A stretch of 63,843 nucleotides of DNA from Flavobacteriales bacterium UBA6049 (GCA_002429085.1 DIYR01000137.1:1-63843); one strand, 5' to 3'. Shown: positions 42,934 to 52,187, counted from the stretch's first letter. A program made the numbers and translations. Notes: generated by a model not told the origin, from the sequence alone.

Positions 42934-45111
42934 TTACGAGATACCTAAATCTCCTGGCTTGGCATTGGCTAAACCAGCTCTATTGGCTAAGGCCATAATT
43001 TGGTTCAATGCGCCTTGTTTTTCTGGATCATTGGTTTGAGCAAGCAACTTGGTTACTAATGATGCTATTGATAGATTCTTTAAATCTTCAGTCGTTAAAC
43101 TAGACTCGTTAAAAATCGATTTGATTTGATCTACTAATGTTGCTCCATTAGGATCGTCCAACAATTGTGATTTTACAGAAGAGTAGATCTCACTATTATT
43201 TACCGTACGATCCATTGTCTTCCCGTTAGTAATAGCCCCAACAATCTTATCGAAGAATACTGCTTCACCACCTACAATGTCAATCTTAGCAGACTGGAGT
43301 GCTGTAGAAAGAACTTCTGCTTGAGCATCAGCAATATCTTTTTGAATGTTGATTTGAGCCAACTCAACTTCTTTCTCCTTATCGAGACGTAATTTGAATT
43401 CTTCGTGCTCTTTTCCAACTCCATCTAATAACTTCATTGCTTCTGCTTTACGCTCGATACCTTGTGCTTCTGAGTTGAATTTTTCAAGATTAACACTTGC
43501 TTCTGCCAATCCTTTTTCTTTCTCTGCCTCAGAACGTTTCAAGATAACATCGGCTCCTGCAATACCCTTAGAGCGTTCTACCTCAGCTTGTGCATTACCA
43601 ATTCTTAATTCAGCTTCTGCTTGAGCCTGAGACTTCGCCTCAATTCCTCTAGCTTCTGCCATTGCTTGATCTTCTTTTACTGAAGCTTGAGCTTCCCCTT
43701 CTTTTTCTAGTGCAGCAGCTTTCGCTTCCATTACTTGTGCTTCCGCTAAACCAGATGCAGCGAATTTAGCTGCCTCTGCTTCTGCCAATGTTTTGATTGC
43801 CTCTGCTTTTTGCACTGCAGATTTTTGATCGGCATCCGCATCTATCACCTTCTGTTTAGCTGCAAATTCTGCTGCTTGTTTCGATGCTTCTGCACGTTTA
43901 ATTTCTTGTACCAAGGCTGCTTCTGCATCTTCTTCAGCTTTGGTAACAGCTACCTTCTTTAAACGTTCTGCTTCAGCAAACGCACGTGTATCTTTGATTC
44001 TTTCTTCTTCATCAACCACTGTTTTCTCAATGGCCACACGTTCTCGAATTACTTCTTGAATGTTCTTCTTCTCCGTTTCTACAACCTTCTCTTTTTCGAT
44101 TTGAGCTAGCGAAACAATTTTCTCACGCTCTGTTGCTTCTAATGAACGATCTTTCTCTACACGTTCATTTTCAATTGCTTCTGTACGTTCTTTGTTTTTG
44201 GCCGCAACAATTACTTGACGTTGTTTATTTTCTTCTGCCACCATTACTTCTTCATCTGTAGTAATGCGGGCACGTTCAGATTTCAAGCGTTCTTCTTGCT
44301 GCACTTTTAATACCTCTGCTTCTTCACGAGCTTTGATGTTAGCCACCTCTCGCTTTTGCTTTTCTTCTGTTTCTGCCAATTGACGTTCTAACTGAAGTAT
44401 AGCTTCTCTTGCTTCAACGTCTTGTTGTTTAATCGTTTTTTCCTTGTCGCGTTGAATGAAGTTAGCTTTCACCGCTTCTTGAGAGGTAATCTCAGTAATT
44501 TTCTTGATCCCTTCCGAATCTAGAATATTGTTTGGATCTAGTGAATGTAAAGGTGTTTGTTCTAGGAAATCGATAGCCGCATCATCTAAGATGTATCCAT
44601 TTAAATCTGTTCCGATGATATTGATAATTTCTTTTCTAAACTCATCGCGTTCGTTGTACAGATCTACGAAGTCAAACTTTTTACCCACGGTTTTTAATGC
44701 TTCCGAAAACTTGGCATCAAACAGTAAACGAAGTGACTCTTTCGAAGACGCCCTGCTACAACCAACAGATTGAGCTACCTTCTTTACATCTTCGACCATT
44801 TCGTTTACACGAACGAAGAAAGCCACTTTAATATCAGCCCGTAGGTTGTCTTTACATACTAGGCCGTCTTTTCCGTCACGTTCTATGGTAATTGTGCTCA
44901 ACGAAATATCCATGACTTCTAGTCGATGGAGAACAGGGATAACGATCATTCCATTAAACGACACTTTGATTCCTCCAACACCAGTTCTTACAAGAGCCTG
45001 ACCTTGAGATGCTTTATGATAAAAACGAGAAATTAAAGCTAGTACTCCAAGGACTAGAACAACCGCAACAATGATTGCTACCATGCTTGAGCTTCCTAAA
45101 ATTGAATCCAT
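42934..45111 (-). CDS. yqiK: Flotillin-like SPFH protein (YqiK family)
   Basis: A 725-residue membrane scaffold protein. One N-terminal membrane helix (about 8-28, MVAIIVAVVLVLGVLAL) precedes the SPFH/band-7 domain (about 35-210), with QALVRTGVGGIKVSFNG and LRADIKVAFFVRVNE. A very long Ala/Glu/Lys coiled coil (220-600) has many EAEA and KAEA repeats. The C-terminal domain includes KTMDRTVNNSEIYSSVKSQ. YqiK-type flotillins form membrane microdomains. It lies 25 bases downstream of the YqiJ-like gene, the same order as yqiJ-yqiK in E. coli. Length and domain order fit that family well. Confidence 0.92.
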   Translation of the reverse strand: MDSILGSSSMVAIIVAVVLVLGVLALISRFYHKASQGQALVRTGVGGIKVSFNGMIVIPVLHRLEVMDISLSTITIERDGKDGLVCKDNLRADIKVAFFVRVNEMVEDVKKVAQSVGCSRASSKESLRLLFDAKFSEALKTVGKKFDFVDLYNERDEFRKEIINIIGTDLNGYILDDAAIDFLEQTPLHSLDPNNILDSEGIKKITEITSQEAVKANFIQRDKEKTIKQQDVEAREAILQLERQLAETEEKQKREVANIKAREEAEVLKVQQEERLKSERARITTDEEVMVAEENKQRQVIVAAKNKERTEAIENERVEKDRSLEATEREKIVSLAQIEKEKVVETEKKNIQEVIRERVAIEKTVVDEEERIKDTRAFAEAERLKKVAVTKAEEDAEAALVQEIKRAEASKQAAEFAAKQKVIDADADQKSAVQKAEAIKTLAEAEAAKFAASGLAEAQVMEAKAAALEKEGEAQASVKEDQAMAEARGIEAKSQAQAEAELRIGNAQAEVERSKGIAGADVILKRSEAEKEKGLAEASVNLEKFNSEAQGIERKAEAMKLLDGVGKEHEEFKLRLDKEKEVELAQINIQKDIADAQAEVLSTALQSAKIDIVGGEAVFFDKIVGAITNGKTMDRTVNNSEIYSSVKSQLLDDPNGATLVDQIKSIFNESSLTTEDLKNLSIASLVTKLLAQTNDPEKQGALNQIMALANRAGLANAKPGDLGIS

Positions 45112-45136
45112 TTATTAGCAGTATTTAAAAGTTAGA

Positions 45137-45793
45137 TTATAGAATAGTTTGGTATGGTTCTATGAGGTATGCTTCCTCGTCATTGAGTTTTTCAATGAAT
45201 AGTATTTGTTCGCCTTTTTGAACGGATACTCCTTCTCGGGTTTTGATATTAAATCGTAAGAAAGTGCCATCGTAGTTCACTTCGGCCTGTCCCTTGCTTT
45301 GGTGGTTTGCAGGGAGAGTCACAATTCCAATTTTACCGGTAATATCCTTCTCTTTACTGTCTTGATCTATTTTATTGAAAAACTTGACAAAAGGCCAGGT
45401 TAAGAATTTCGCTACAAAGAGCGAACCGATCAAAACGGGCAGAAAAACAATCAGACCAAGGAAGAAATTGGTGATTCCAAAGAACCCATTCACATTTACG
45501 GTGATGAACCAAAGTGGCAACACTAAAAAGCTCATCCATATCATGAAAGGAATCTTCCCTAGATTGAAAAAGATCAGGATGTGGTTAATCCAGCTGATGT
45601 CCGCTGAAGCTTCACCCGAGAGCTCCACTTCAGCATCCACATCTATATCGGCATCTATTTCGATGTCGAAGTCTAAAAAATCGGTTCCTAGAAATCCTAA
45701 GATAACGGAGAGCCAATACAAAAGGACAAATAGTAGTAAAGCTGTAGCTATTGCGTTTGCTCCACTAAAGATAAAATGGAGAAATTCAGACAT
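45137..45793 (-). CDS. yqiJ: YqiJ-like membrane protein with OB-fold domain
   Basis: A 218-residue inner-membrane protein. The N-terminal helix (about 12-35) is followed by an acidic stretch rich in Asp (DFDIEIDADIDVDAEVEL) and two or three more helices (70-135). A C-terminal soluble OB-like domain (about 145-215) reads DITGKIGIVTLPANHQSKG and QILFIEKLNDEEAYLIEP, related to NfeD domains. YqiJ/NfeD proteins partner flotillins. It sits directly before the flotillin gene and only 5 bases after the PspA gene, so all are one transcript. Confidence 0.88.
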   Translation of the reverse strand: MSEFLHFIFSGANAIATALLLFVLLYWLSVILGFLGTDFLDFDIEIDADIDVDAEVELSGEASADISWINHILIFFNLGKIPFMIWMSFLVLPLWFITVNVNGFFGITNFFLGLIVFLPVLIGSLFVAKFLTWPFVKFFNKIDQDSKEKDITGKIGIVTLPANHQSKGQAEVNYDGTFLRFNIKTREGVSVQKGEQILFIEKLNDEEAYLIEPYQTIL

Positions 45794-45798
45794 GATGG

Positions 45799-46524
45799 TT
45801 ATTCGGATTTATCTCCATCAGAGTTCAATCCCATTTTTCTTTTGAGCTCAGCTAATTCATCGGTTGCATTATCAGCTCCAGCAGATTCAATAGCCCTATC
45901 AATTTCCTCGTCAACACTACGACTTTCATTTGCTATATCACCATAACTCTCTGCTAACGCTTCTTCTTCAGCCACCTTGTCTTTCATTCTTTCTAACATA
46001 CTAACTGTGCTAGAAGCATCTATCTGAGCCATTTGCTTATTGATATTCTTGGTAGCAGTACTCACTTTAACACGAGCTTTGAGTGTTCTCAACTCGTTTT
46101 CGTATTGGCTAATTTGATTTCTTAATCGCTTAATATTTGCATCCATAGTTTGGATACTTCCATCAAACTTTTCTTTCTCTACTTTGCTACGCTCAAATTG
46201 CTGTTTGCTCTCATCCTTTTTAGTGAGCGCTTGTGTTGCCAATCTATCAGCCTCTGTGGGATCTAAGTCTCCTTTTTGAGCCTGTTGCAATAAAATCATT
46301 GCTTTCTTTTCGTAGTCAGTCATTTTGTTTGAGAACGATTCCATGTCGTTTCTCGCACGAATACTCAAAGCTTTCACTTCAGCTAGAGCATGTAGTGCTT
46401 TATCCAAATCAGATTTTAAATCTCTGATTCCTTGCTCCGTCATTTTGATCGGATCTTCAAGGTTGTCGATAGCCGAATTAGCTTCAGCTTTACCTATTGA
46501 AAAAAGTCTCTTTAAAATATTCAT
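45799..46524 (-). CDS. pspA: PspA/IM30 family protein
   Basis: A 241-residue coiled-coil protein of the phage-shock protein A / Vipp1 family. It binds stressed inner membrane and forms ESCRT-III-like assemblies. The start MNILKRLFSIGKAEANSAID is the amphipathic helix region. Then DPIKMTEQGIRDLKSDLDKALHALAEVKA is the conserved family core, seen here in parts, with long helices to about residue 190 (SSTVSMLERMKDKVAEEEALAES). It most resembles YjfJ-type PspA. It is the second gene of the operon after DUF2170, a pairing also known for yjfI-yjfJ in E. coli. Confidence 0.93.
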   Translation of the reverse strand: MNILKRLFSIGKAEANSAIDNLEDPIKMTEQGIRDLKSDLDKALHALAEVKALSIRARNDMESFSNKMTDYEKKAMILLQQAQKGDLDPTEADRLATQALTKKDESKQQFERSKVEKEKFDGSIQTMDANIKRLRNQISQYENELRTLKARVKVSTATKNINKQMAQIDASSTVSMLERMKDKVAEEEALAESYGDIANESRSVDEEIDRAIESAGADNATDELAELKRKMGLNSDGDKSE

Positions 46525-46534
46525 CTCTGTAAGT

Positions 46535-46930
46535 TTAGTGTTTAGAAAATGTAATTAGTTCATTTGAGTATTCGCTCAACAACAAGCTCAAAGAATTGAT
46601 AGAACCTTCTAATTCATTTGGATCAATGTTTTCCAACTGAAGTGTATCTCTAAAGATCACTTTTGTTCCTTCTTGGTCTAACACAAACGCTCCATGAACG
46701 ATGTCTCTATTTTTCATGAGCAAATTCTTGTAAATTTCTTCGCTTCCGCTTTTTAACTCAAACAAGAATTGCTCGATAATCAAGATGGGCGAAGCACAGG
46801 CGATAAATAGGTTTCTTATACCCATCTCTTCTTGTTCTATTACAAACACGCCTGATTCGGCATCTTGATGTATGATATTGTATTCAAGGTCTAGTAGATA
46901 GGATTGGATTTTCTCGAAGTGATTATTCAT
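46535..46930 (-). CDS. DUF2170 (YjfI-like) protein
   Basis: A 131-residue soluble protein. Stretches GIRNLFIACASPILIIEQ, KNRDIVHGAFVLDQEG and VIFRDTLQLENIDPNELEGS are typical of DUF2170, the YjfI family in the wider YbjN-like superfamily that accompanies PspA. The fold resembles secretion-chaperone-like proteins. It is the first gene of the minus-strand operon DUF2170 - PspA - YqiJ - YqiK - AAA, 10 bases before PspA. A minus-strand promoter with TATCTTTT (46975-46982) about 45 bases upstream is plausible. Its role is probably to regulate or chaperone PspA (inference). Confidence 0.88.
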   Translation of the reverse strand: MNNHFEKIQSYLLDLEYNIIHQDAESGVFVIEQEEMGIRNLFIACASPILIIEQFLFELKSGSEEIYKNLLMKNRDIVHGAFVLDQEGTKVIFRDTLQLENIDPNELEGSINSLSLLLSEYSNELITFSKH

Positions 46931-47067
46931 TTACTATGATTTTAAGGTTATGTACTGGTTGTTCAATTCACGCCAAAAGATACCACAATTACGTATCTGG
47001 AAAAGGCAATAGTGAGGGGAGTAACTTTAATGTAATCATAATTTTATTAGCTTTACGAATGCAATAT

Positions 47068-47110
47068 ACTAATATTTTTGGTATTGCTAATATTTTTAGC
47101 TAAATATTTT
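47068..47110 (+). promoter_or_regulatory. Tandem operator-like repeats before the XRE regulator gene
   Basis: CTAATATTTTT occurs at 47069-47079 and 47087-47097, with a related CTAAATATTTT at 47100-47110. The middle copy is part of the palindrome GCTAATATTTTTAGC (47086-47100). The block ends 7 bases before the ATG and lies between the divergent PspA operon and the XRE gene, so the regulator could control itself and perhaps the operon. Confidence 0.6.
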
Positions 47111-47117
47111 AAAGTCT

Positions 47118-47900
47118 ATGTCAAAAATAGGAAACAACATAAAGAAGATAAGAGGCATTAAAAACCTGAATCAGAATGATTTCGCCAATTTATTCAATTT
47201 AAAAAGAGCAAGCATTGGTGCTTATGAAGAAGGAAGAGCCGAACCAAAATTGGCAACAATTATAGAAATAGCTAATTATTTTAGCATAAGCCTGGATGAA
47301 TTGGTAAAAAAAGAGCTGTCCGTAAACGACTTTTACAAGTTCGACCTCTTTAGAGAAGATATTCTAAAAAACACAAAACATAACCTTAACCCTACAGTAT
47401 TACCAGTTGATTTGGTAGCCCTGCCATACTTACCTCAACAGAATATACCTTCTTACTGTATTGACTCAAAAAAAATAGGCGATCTACAAACCATTACTAT
47501 TCCACTGGAAAAAGGAAAAAATTATTTAGCCGTTGAGATACCAGACAATGCCATGTTAAGAAACAATGCAGGTGTTGGTGCTGGAGACATCTTGATTGCC
47601 AAGGAAAATAAAAAATTATCAACCACTAATGTTACCATTGGAGATTGTTATCTCTTTATGTTAGCAGATAGACTCATCTATCGACAGATTTCCAACAAGA
47701 GTCTCTCATCAGTCACTTTGCACTCATGGAACCCTAATCATTACGATGAGCAAATAGACCCAAAAGAAATTCAAGACATACTGGAAGTAGAAAAAGTGAT
47801 CTCTAATCAAGTTAGCAGACCATCGAGTACAGAGCAACGAATTTCATTGATCGAATCTGAAATTATTAGCATCAGATCACAATTAAACCAACATGGCTAA
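47118..47900 (+). CDS. XRE-family regulator with S24-like (CI/LexA-type) domain
   Basis: A 260-residue transcription factor. The helix-turn-helix (about 5-65) has NIKKIRGIKNLNQNDFAN and KRASIGAYEEGRAEPKLAT. A linker leads to an S24/LexA-like C-terminal domain (about 110-225) with LAVEIPDNAMLRNNAGVGAG and DCYLFMLADRLIYRQI. The usual catalytic Ser before Met is replaced (PDNAM), so it is probably non-cleaving and senses a signal by dimerisation; this is inference. A short helical tail follows. It overlaps the PLD-like gene by 8 bases and lies under a tandem operator, so autoregulation is likely. Similar regulators without a protease site are common in Bacteroidota. Confidence 0.88.
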   Translation: MSKIGNNIKKIRGIKNLNQNDFANLFNLKRASIGAYEEGRAEPKLATIIEIANYFSISLDELVKKELSVNDFYKFDLFREDILKNTKHNLNPTVLPVDLVALPYLPQQNIPSYCIDSKKIGDLQTITIPLEKGKNYLAVEIPDNAMLRNNAGVGAGDILIAKENKKLSTTNVTIGDCYLFMLADRLIYRQISNKSLSSVTLHSWNPNHYDEQIDPKEIQDILEVEKVISNQVSRPSSTEQRISLIESEIISIRSQLNQHG

Positions 47901-48585
47901 AAAAATTATATCCATTGACTCGTTCATTCAAGAAATCTTATCAGATCAACTACTGACGAGAGCTGAAAGAAGGTCACTAACCAATGAAATTTCAGAAGCT
48001 CAATTAAACGAACAGGAACAGGTACTTCTTCTTTCGAAGATGAGAGATGAGGTTTTGAAACACAAGTTAGAGCCAAATGAATCAATTGAAATCTTCTATG
48101 ATTTATCAAAGGCTCTATTAAGAGGTAGTGACTCTACACGTACAAACCCCAATAAAGAACGAGCTGTCTTTAGTCCTGGCACTGCCTGTCGTGAAATGAT
48201 ATGCTCTGCTATTCGCTTTGCTCAAGAACACATAGACATCTGTGTTTTCACTATTAGCGATAATGTGATTACTGAAGAAATTTTGAGAGCCCATTCTCTC
48301 AAAAAGAAAATACGCATCATTACTGACAATGATAAAACCGAAGACATGGGGTCTGACATTGAAGAGCTTGAAAATGCAGGCATTCAAGTAACCACCGATA
48401 ATACGGACGCTCACATGCATCACAAATTTGCTCTCTTTGATCGCAAAAAGTTGATTACCGGAAGTTACAACTGGACTAGATCTGCAGCTCTATACAACCA
48501 TGAAAACTTATTGGAAACCACTACACCCAAATTGGTTGATAGCTTTCACTATGAATTCGAACGCCTCTGGAAAGAGTTAAACTAA
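47893..48585 (+). CDS. Phospholipase D-like (single HKD) phosphodiesterase
   Basis: A 230-residue protein with one PLD motif, MHHKFALFDRKKLITGSYNW (His-x-Lys-x4-Asp), followed by ENLLET. This is the Nuc/MitoPLD type, where two chains form one active site that cuts DNA, RNA or cardiolipin. The N-terminal 70 residues (LLTRAERRSLTNEISEAQ) are helical and of unknown type. No signal peptide or membrane helix is visible. It is coupled to the XRE-S24 regulator gene by an 8-base overlap. The regulator-nuclease pairing beside a PspA operon suggests a stress or defence role, not proven. Confidence 0.88.
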   Translation: MAKKIISIDSFIQEILSDQLLTRAERRSLTNEISEAQLNEQEQVLLLSKMRDEVLKHKLEPNESIEIFYDLSKALLRGSDSTRTNPNKERAVFSPGTACREMICSAIRFAQEHIDICVFTISDNVITEEILRAHSLKKKIRIITDNDKTEDMGSDIEELENAGIQVTTDNTDAHMHHKFALFDRKKLITGSYNWTRSAALYNHENLLETTTPKLVDSFHYEFERLWKELN

Positions 48586-48613
48586 ACCATTATAGTCATA
48601 GATATATAAGTCT

Positions 48614-49831
48614 ATGAGCAAACAGCTACAATTAGGTCTCAGAGAAAACTGGCAACAGTTTAGCATATTGGTATTAATCAATGCATTTGTAGGAGGAATG
48701 ATAGGCATGGAGCGTTCGATCTTCCCTCAATTTGCTGAAGAGCAATTCCACATGGAAAGCCACACGGCTATACTTTCTTTTATTGTTGCCTTTGGAGTAG
48801 CTAAAGCTGTCACTAACTACTTTACTGGACGCTGGGCTAATAAGGTAGGAAGAAAGAACTTACTCATCATTGGTTGGTTATTTGCCATTCCAGTTCCTTT
48901 CATGCTCATGAATGCTGAATTTTGGTTCACTGTAGTAATGAGCAATGTTTTACTTGGGATCAGCCAAGGATTAGCTTGGAGCAGCACTGTGGTAATGAAA
49001 ATAGATTTAGTAGGCGAAAAAGATCGTGGCTTGGCTATGGGACTTAATGAATTCGCAGGATACCTTGCTGTAGGTATAGTGGCAATTGCAACTGGTTCTA
49101 TTGCAGAGCAATATGGCATTACTCCTTATCCATTTTATGTTGGAATTGGAATTTCTATTGCAGGTCTATTTCTATCACTGCTATTTGTAAAAGACACTAG
49201 ACTATATGTCCAACATGAATTAAGCAGAAAAACTTCAGTAGTTCAAGACAATGTATTTGTTGAAACCACGCTTAAAAATCCTAGTTTGAGTTCCATTACT
49301 CAAGCGGGTATGGTAAACAATTTAAACGATGGTATGATTTGGGGACTTTTACCTCTCTTACTATCACAAGCCATGTTCGACACAAAAACCATTGGCTGGA
49401 TGGCCGCTATTTATCCGGCTGTTTGGGGTATTGGGCAATTATTCACGGGCAAGTTAGCAGATATACTCCAAAAAAAATCTTTGCTATTTTGGGGCATGCT
49501 CGTTCAAGGAGTAGCCATTATTTTACTCCCATTTTTCTTGGACACCTATTCTATCATCGTTACCTCAATAGCCATTGGTTTAGGAACAGCGCTGGTTTAT
49601 CCTACATTTCTTGCAGCCATAGCAGATGAAACTTTACCTCAACAACGTGCAGAAAGTATTGGAGTGTTTCGGTTTTGGCGAGATTTAGGATATGCCATTG
49701 GAGCAATTCTTTCTGGAATAATTGGTGATCTATTCGGTATAGAAACCTCAATAATGGCAATTGGAATCCTCACCATTCTCTCTTCCGGCATCATCTACAA
49801 TAGAATGCCTTTTAGACCAGCTAGTCGATAG
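48614..49831 (+). CDS. MFS transporter
   Basis: A 405-residue major facilitator protein with 12 predicted helices. The loop after helix 2 carries GRWANKVGRKNLLIIG, the MFS motif A. A second copy is GQLFTGKLADILQKKSLLFWG. It starts GGMIGMERSIFPQFAEEQF, resembling a Bacteroidota/cyanobacterial MFS subgroup of unknown substrate. It starts 28 bases after the PLD-like gene and could be read through from it, but a link is not evident. No regulator of the drug-efflux type is adjacent. Confidence 0.9.
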   Translation: MSKQLQLGLRENWQQFSILVLINAFVGGMIGMERSIFPQFAEEQFHMESHTAILSFIVAFGVAKAVTNYFTGRWANKVGRKNLLIIGWLFAIPVPFMLMNAEFWFTVVMSNVLLGISQGLAWSSTVVMKIDLVGEKDRGLAMGLNEFAGYLAVGIVAIATGSIAEQYGITPYPFYVGIGISIAGLFLSLLFVKDTRLYVQHELSRKTSVVQDNVFVETTLKNPSLSSITQAGMVNNLNDGMIWGLLPLLLSQAMFDTKTIGWMAAIYPAVWGIGQLFTGKLADILQKKSLLFWGMLVQGVAIILLPFFLDTYSIIVTSIAIGLGTALVYPTFLAAIADETLPQQRAESIGVFRFWRDLGYAIGAILSGIIGDLFGIETSIMAIGILTILSSGIIYNRMPFRPASR

Positions 49832-49853
49832 CCTGAATTATTATTTTAGCCGC

Positions 49854-51287
49854 ATGTTTGACCTACTTCGCCTTGAATAGCTCCATTATAGAAGAACGTT
49901 TTCTGGACTATTAAATGGTGCTATTACCATTGCTGGTTTATTCTTAAAAACCTATGTTCTTATCAACCTAACCGTACTATCTTATTTTTCCCCAGATATT
50001 CTTAATAGGGTAAATGAGAATTTGAATCTACATGAAGTTTTGCCGCTAGCAGTTGTTTTTTATGTCTTGGTAGATCTCCTAGTGCGATACTTTTTTCAAT
50101 CGCTCCCATCACAAACCGTCAAACCCTATTTAACACTACCTGTTCCACATCAACAAATAACCAGTATCTATTATGGCAGACTACTTACATCTATCTTCAA
50201 TTGGATTCCTTTTGCCTTAAGTTTACCACTAAGCATAAGACTATACATAGAGCAACCAAACATTTCAATACTTATCCATGGTATTGGATTAGCAATGGGT
50301 ATAGCATGGCTAAATCAATCTCTATTTCTGATATTAAAACTGCTATTAAACAAAGCCACAAGGCGCAGCATTGCACTTGTATCTAGCGTGATAACCCTGC
50401 TATTGTTAGCTTATTGGCAACTAGATTTCGTTGTCGATTTGCTGCAACAAATCGACACACTATATGCTGCTTTATTTGTTTTTCTGACTTCTCTAATCAC
50501 CTCAGCGGTAGCTTTCCGAGAACTGCTGAAAACACTGAACACAGAATCGCAATTAAGTAGCTCAAAAAATTGGTTCGCGAGTTCCAAACGAGAAATTGAA
50601 AGTTGGAATTGGCTATTAGTTGAATGGCTATTCATTCTTCGAACAACAAGACCGAGATCTATGGTTCTCATGGGGGCTTTTTTGTTAGTGACAATCATTT
50701 TTATATTCATAACCCAAGCAGAAACTAACCCCGCCACTAAAATTTATGGTGTACTAGCTCCTGCTTGGGTATCTATAAACTATGGTCAATTTCTATTTGC
50801 TTGGGAAGGCACTTTTTTTCATTCTATCCGCTCTCTCCCATTAAACCTAAACGAATATGTATCGCAAAAACATAAGCTACTCCAGCTTTTTTGCATTCCT
50901 CCAACAGCGCTACTCTTGAGTGCTTCTATTTTCTTTCCGGAATACCTTTTATTTCTTATCAGCGCAGCTATTTTCGGAATGTTCGTTACCATCCCTCTCC
51001 TTACACTTACCAGTACTTTCAATAACAAAGCCCTAGACAACTCCGAATCAGCTTTTGCAAATTACCAAGGGACTTCAGCTATTCAAGCTATCACTATTCT
51101 TCCTCTATTAGTCCTTCCAGCTATGCTTTACTTTATTGCAATGCATGTGGAGTATGTTTCATTTGAAGCGTTACTGCTTGTTGCGGGGGCAATTGGGTTT
51201 ATTTGCCAGCGATGGGTTATTAAGTGGACTGCAGATTTACTAGAATACCGGAAGTATAAAATGATAGAAAACTTTAAAAAGAACTAA
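49854..51287 (+). pseudogene. DUF5687-type ABC permease with in-frame amber codon
   Basis: The frame from ATG49854 reads MFDLLRLE, then TAG at 49878-49880, then LHYRRTFSGLLNGA and continues open to 51287. That gives 477 residues, the usual length of DUF5687 permeases. Members start with L-x-x-E-W, so the TAG most likely replaces a TGG Trp codon. The only later start is TTG50022, giving 421 residues and losing the first membrane helix. The protein has about 10-12 helices, e.g. VDLLVRYFFQSLPSQTVKPY and ARTTRPRS-like FILRTTRPRSMVLMG. Its ATPase partner follows 2 bases downstream. UAG is a genuine stop elsewhere here (e.g. 3442-3444). It may be broken, truncated, read through or a sequencing error. 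Confidence 0.78.
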
Positions 51288-51289
51288 TC

Positions 51290-51985
51290 ATGATTCACAT
51301 CAAGCAATTACAAAAGAGGTTTGGTGAAAACCTCGTCACATCCATTGATGATTTGAAAGTACAACGGGGTGAATTTGTAGGATTGGTTGGAAACAATGGT
51401 GCTGGAAAAACCACACTTATCAGTCTCGTTTTAGACTTATTGAAATCTAATAGTGGAGTGATTGAATTAGTTGGAGTAGATGTGAAATCTTCTTCTAGTT
51501 GGAAGTTTAAAGTAGGATCTTTTATAGACGATTCCTTCCTAATACCCCATTTATCACCCTATGAGTTCTTGAGTTACGTGAGTGGTTTGTATGGTGTCAA
51601 TCAAGCAGAATTAGATGCTTTTGTAGAGAAGCATGCTCAATTCGTCTCAGAAGAATTTATGTTCAATAAACTCATAAGGGAACTATCTAAAGGAAATAAA
51701 AACAAAATAGGAGTATTAGCAGCCATTCTTGGGCCGAAAGAATTAGTGATTCTAGACGAACCATTTGCAAATCTAGATCCTACTTCACAGGTTTTACTCA
51801 AAAGCATTTTAAGTGAAGTTCATCATCAAGGAACAGCCATTTTTCTTTCTAGTCACGATTTGATTCATGTATCCGAAATTTGTCAACGCGTGCTGATCCT
51901 AAATGAGGGGTGTATCCAAAAAGATCTTGCAGTGAGTCCCTCAACACTCAATGAACTAGAAGCCTATTTTAAAAACCCTATCTAA
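51290..51985 (+). CDS. ABC transporter ATP-binding protein
   Basis: A 231-residue ATPase subunit. Walker A is VGNNGAGKTT, the signature is RELSKGNKNKIG (LSxG type), Walker B is ELVILDEPFANLDP and the H-loop is LSSHD. It follows the DUF5687 permease by two bases, the standard pair in Bacteroidota. With the permease interrupted by an amber codon, transport activity depends on readthrough or the shorter start. The substrate is unknown. Confidence 0.95.
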   Translation: MIHIKQLQKRFGENLVTSIDDLKVQRGEFVGLVGNNGAGKTTLISLVLDLLKSNSGVIELVGVDVKSSSSWKFKVGSFIDDSFLIPHLSPYEFLSYVSGLYGVNQAELDAFVEKHAQFVSEEFMFNKLIRELSKGNKNKIGVLAAILGPKELVILDEPFANLDPTSQVLLKSILSEVHHQGTAIFLSSHDLIHVSEICQRVLILNEGCIQKDLAVSPSTLNELEAYFKNPI

Positions 51986-52084
51986 AGACAACATTTCCTT
52001 CAACTAAACCGAAATTGACTTTTTAGTACAAGTCCTAATCAATTAGCAAATAGTAACTTGTAGACGTTTACAAGATCACATCCA

Positions 52085-52139
52085 GAGGACGCGGGAAGCC
52101 TCATGTGGTCGACTCCCCCTCATATACACACGCGTCCTC
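52085..52139. other. GC-rich inverted repeat in the ABC-TPR intergenic region
   Basis: GAGGACGCG at 52085-52093 pairs perfectly with CGCGTCCTC at 52131-52139. Inside, GGGA/TCCC can form a second helix. The segment is clearly richer in G and C than the rest of the 250-base gene-free stretch (51986-52235). There is no T-run, so it is not a normal terminator. It is possibly a structured RNA or processed leader. Confidence 0.5.
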
Positions 52140-52187
52140 GTTCCACCTCCTTTTCATATTTACTCAAGCTTAACATTTAGTCAAATC

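Noticed and set aside
45375..45845. 156-codon plus-strand ORF opposite yqiJ
   Set aside because: It mirrors the well-supported YqiJ-like and PspA genes; its composition is low-complexity Ser/Lys without a domain or start context.
49854..51287. Global UAG recoding as the reason for the amber codon
   Set aside because: Another gene in the window, the histidine kinase ending at 3444, stops at TAG in a normal place.
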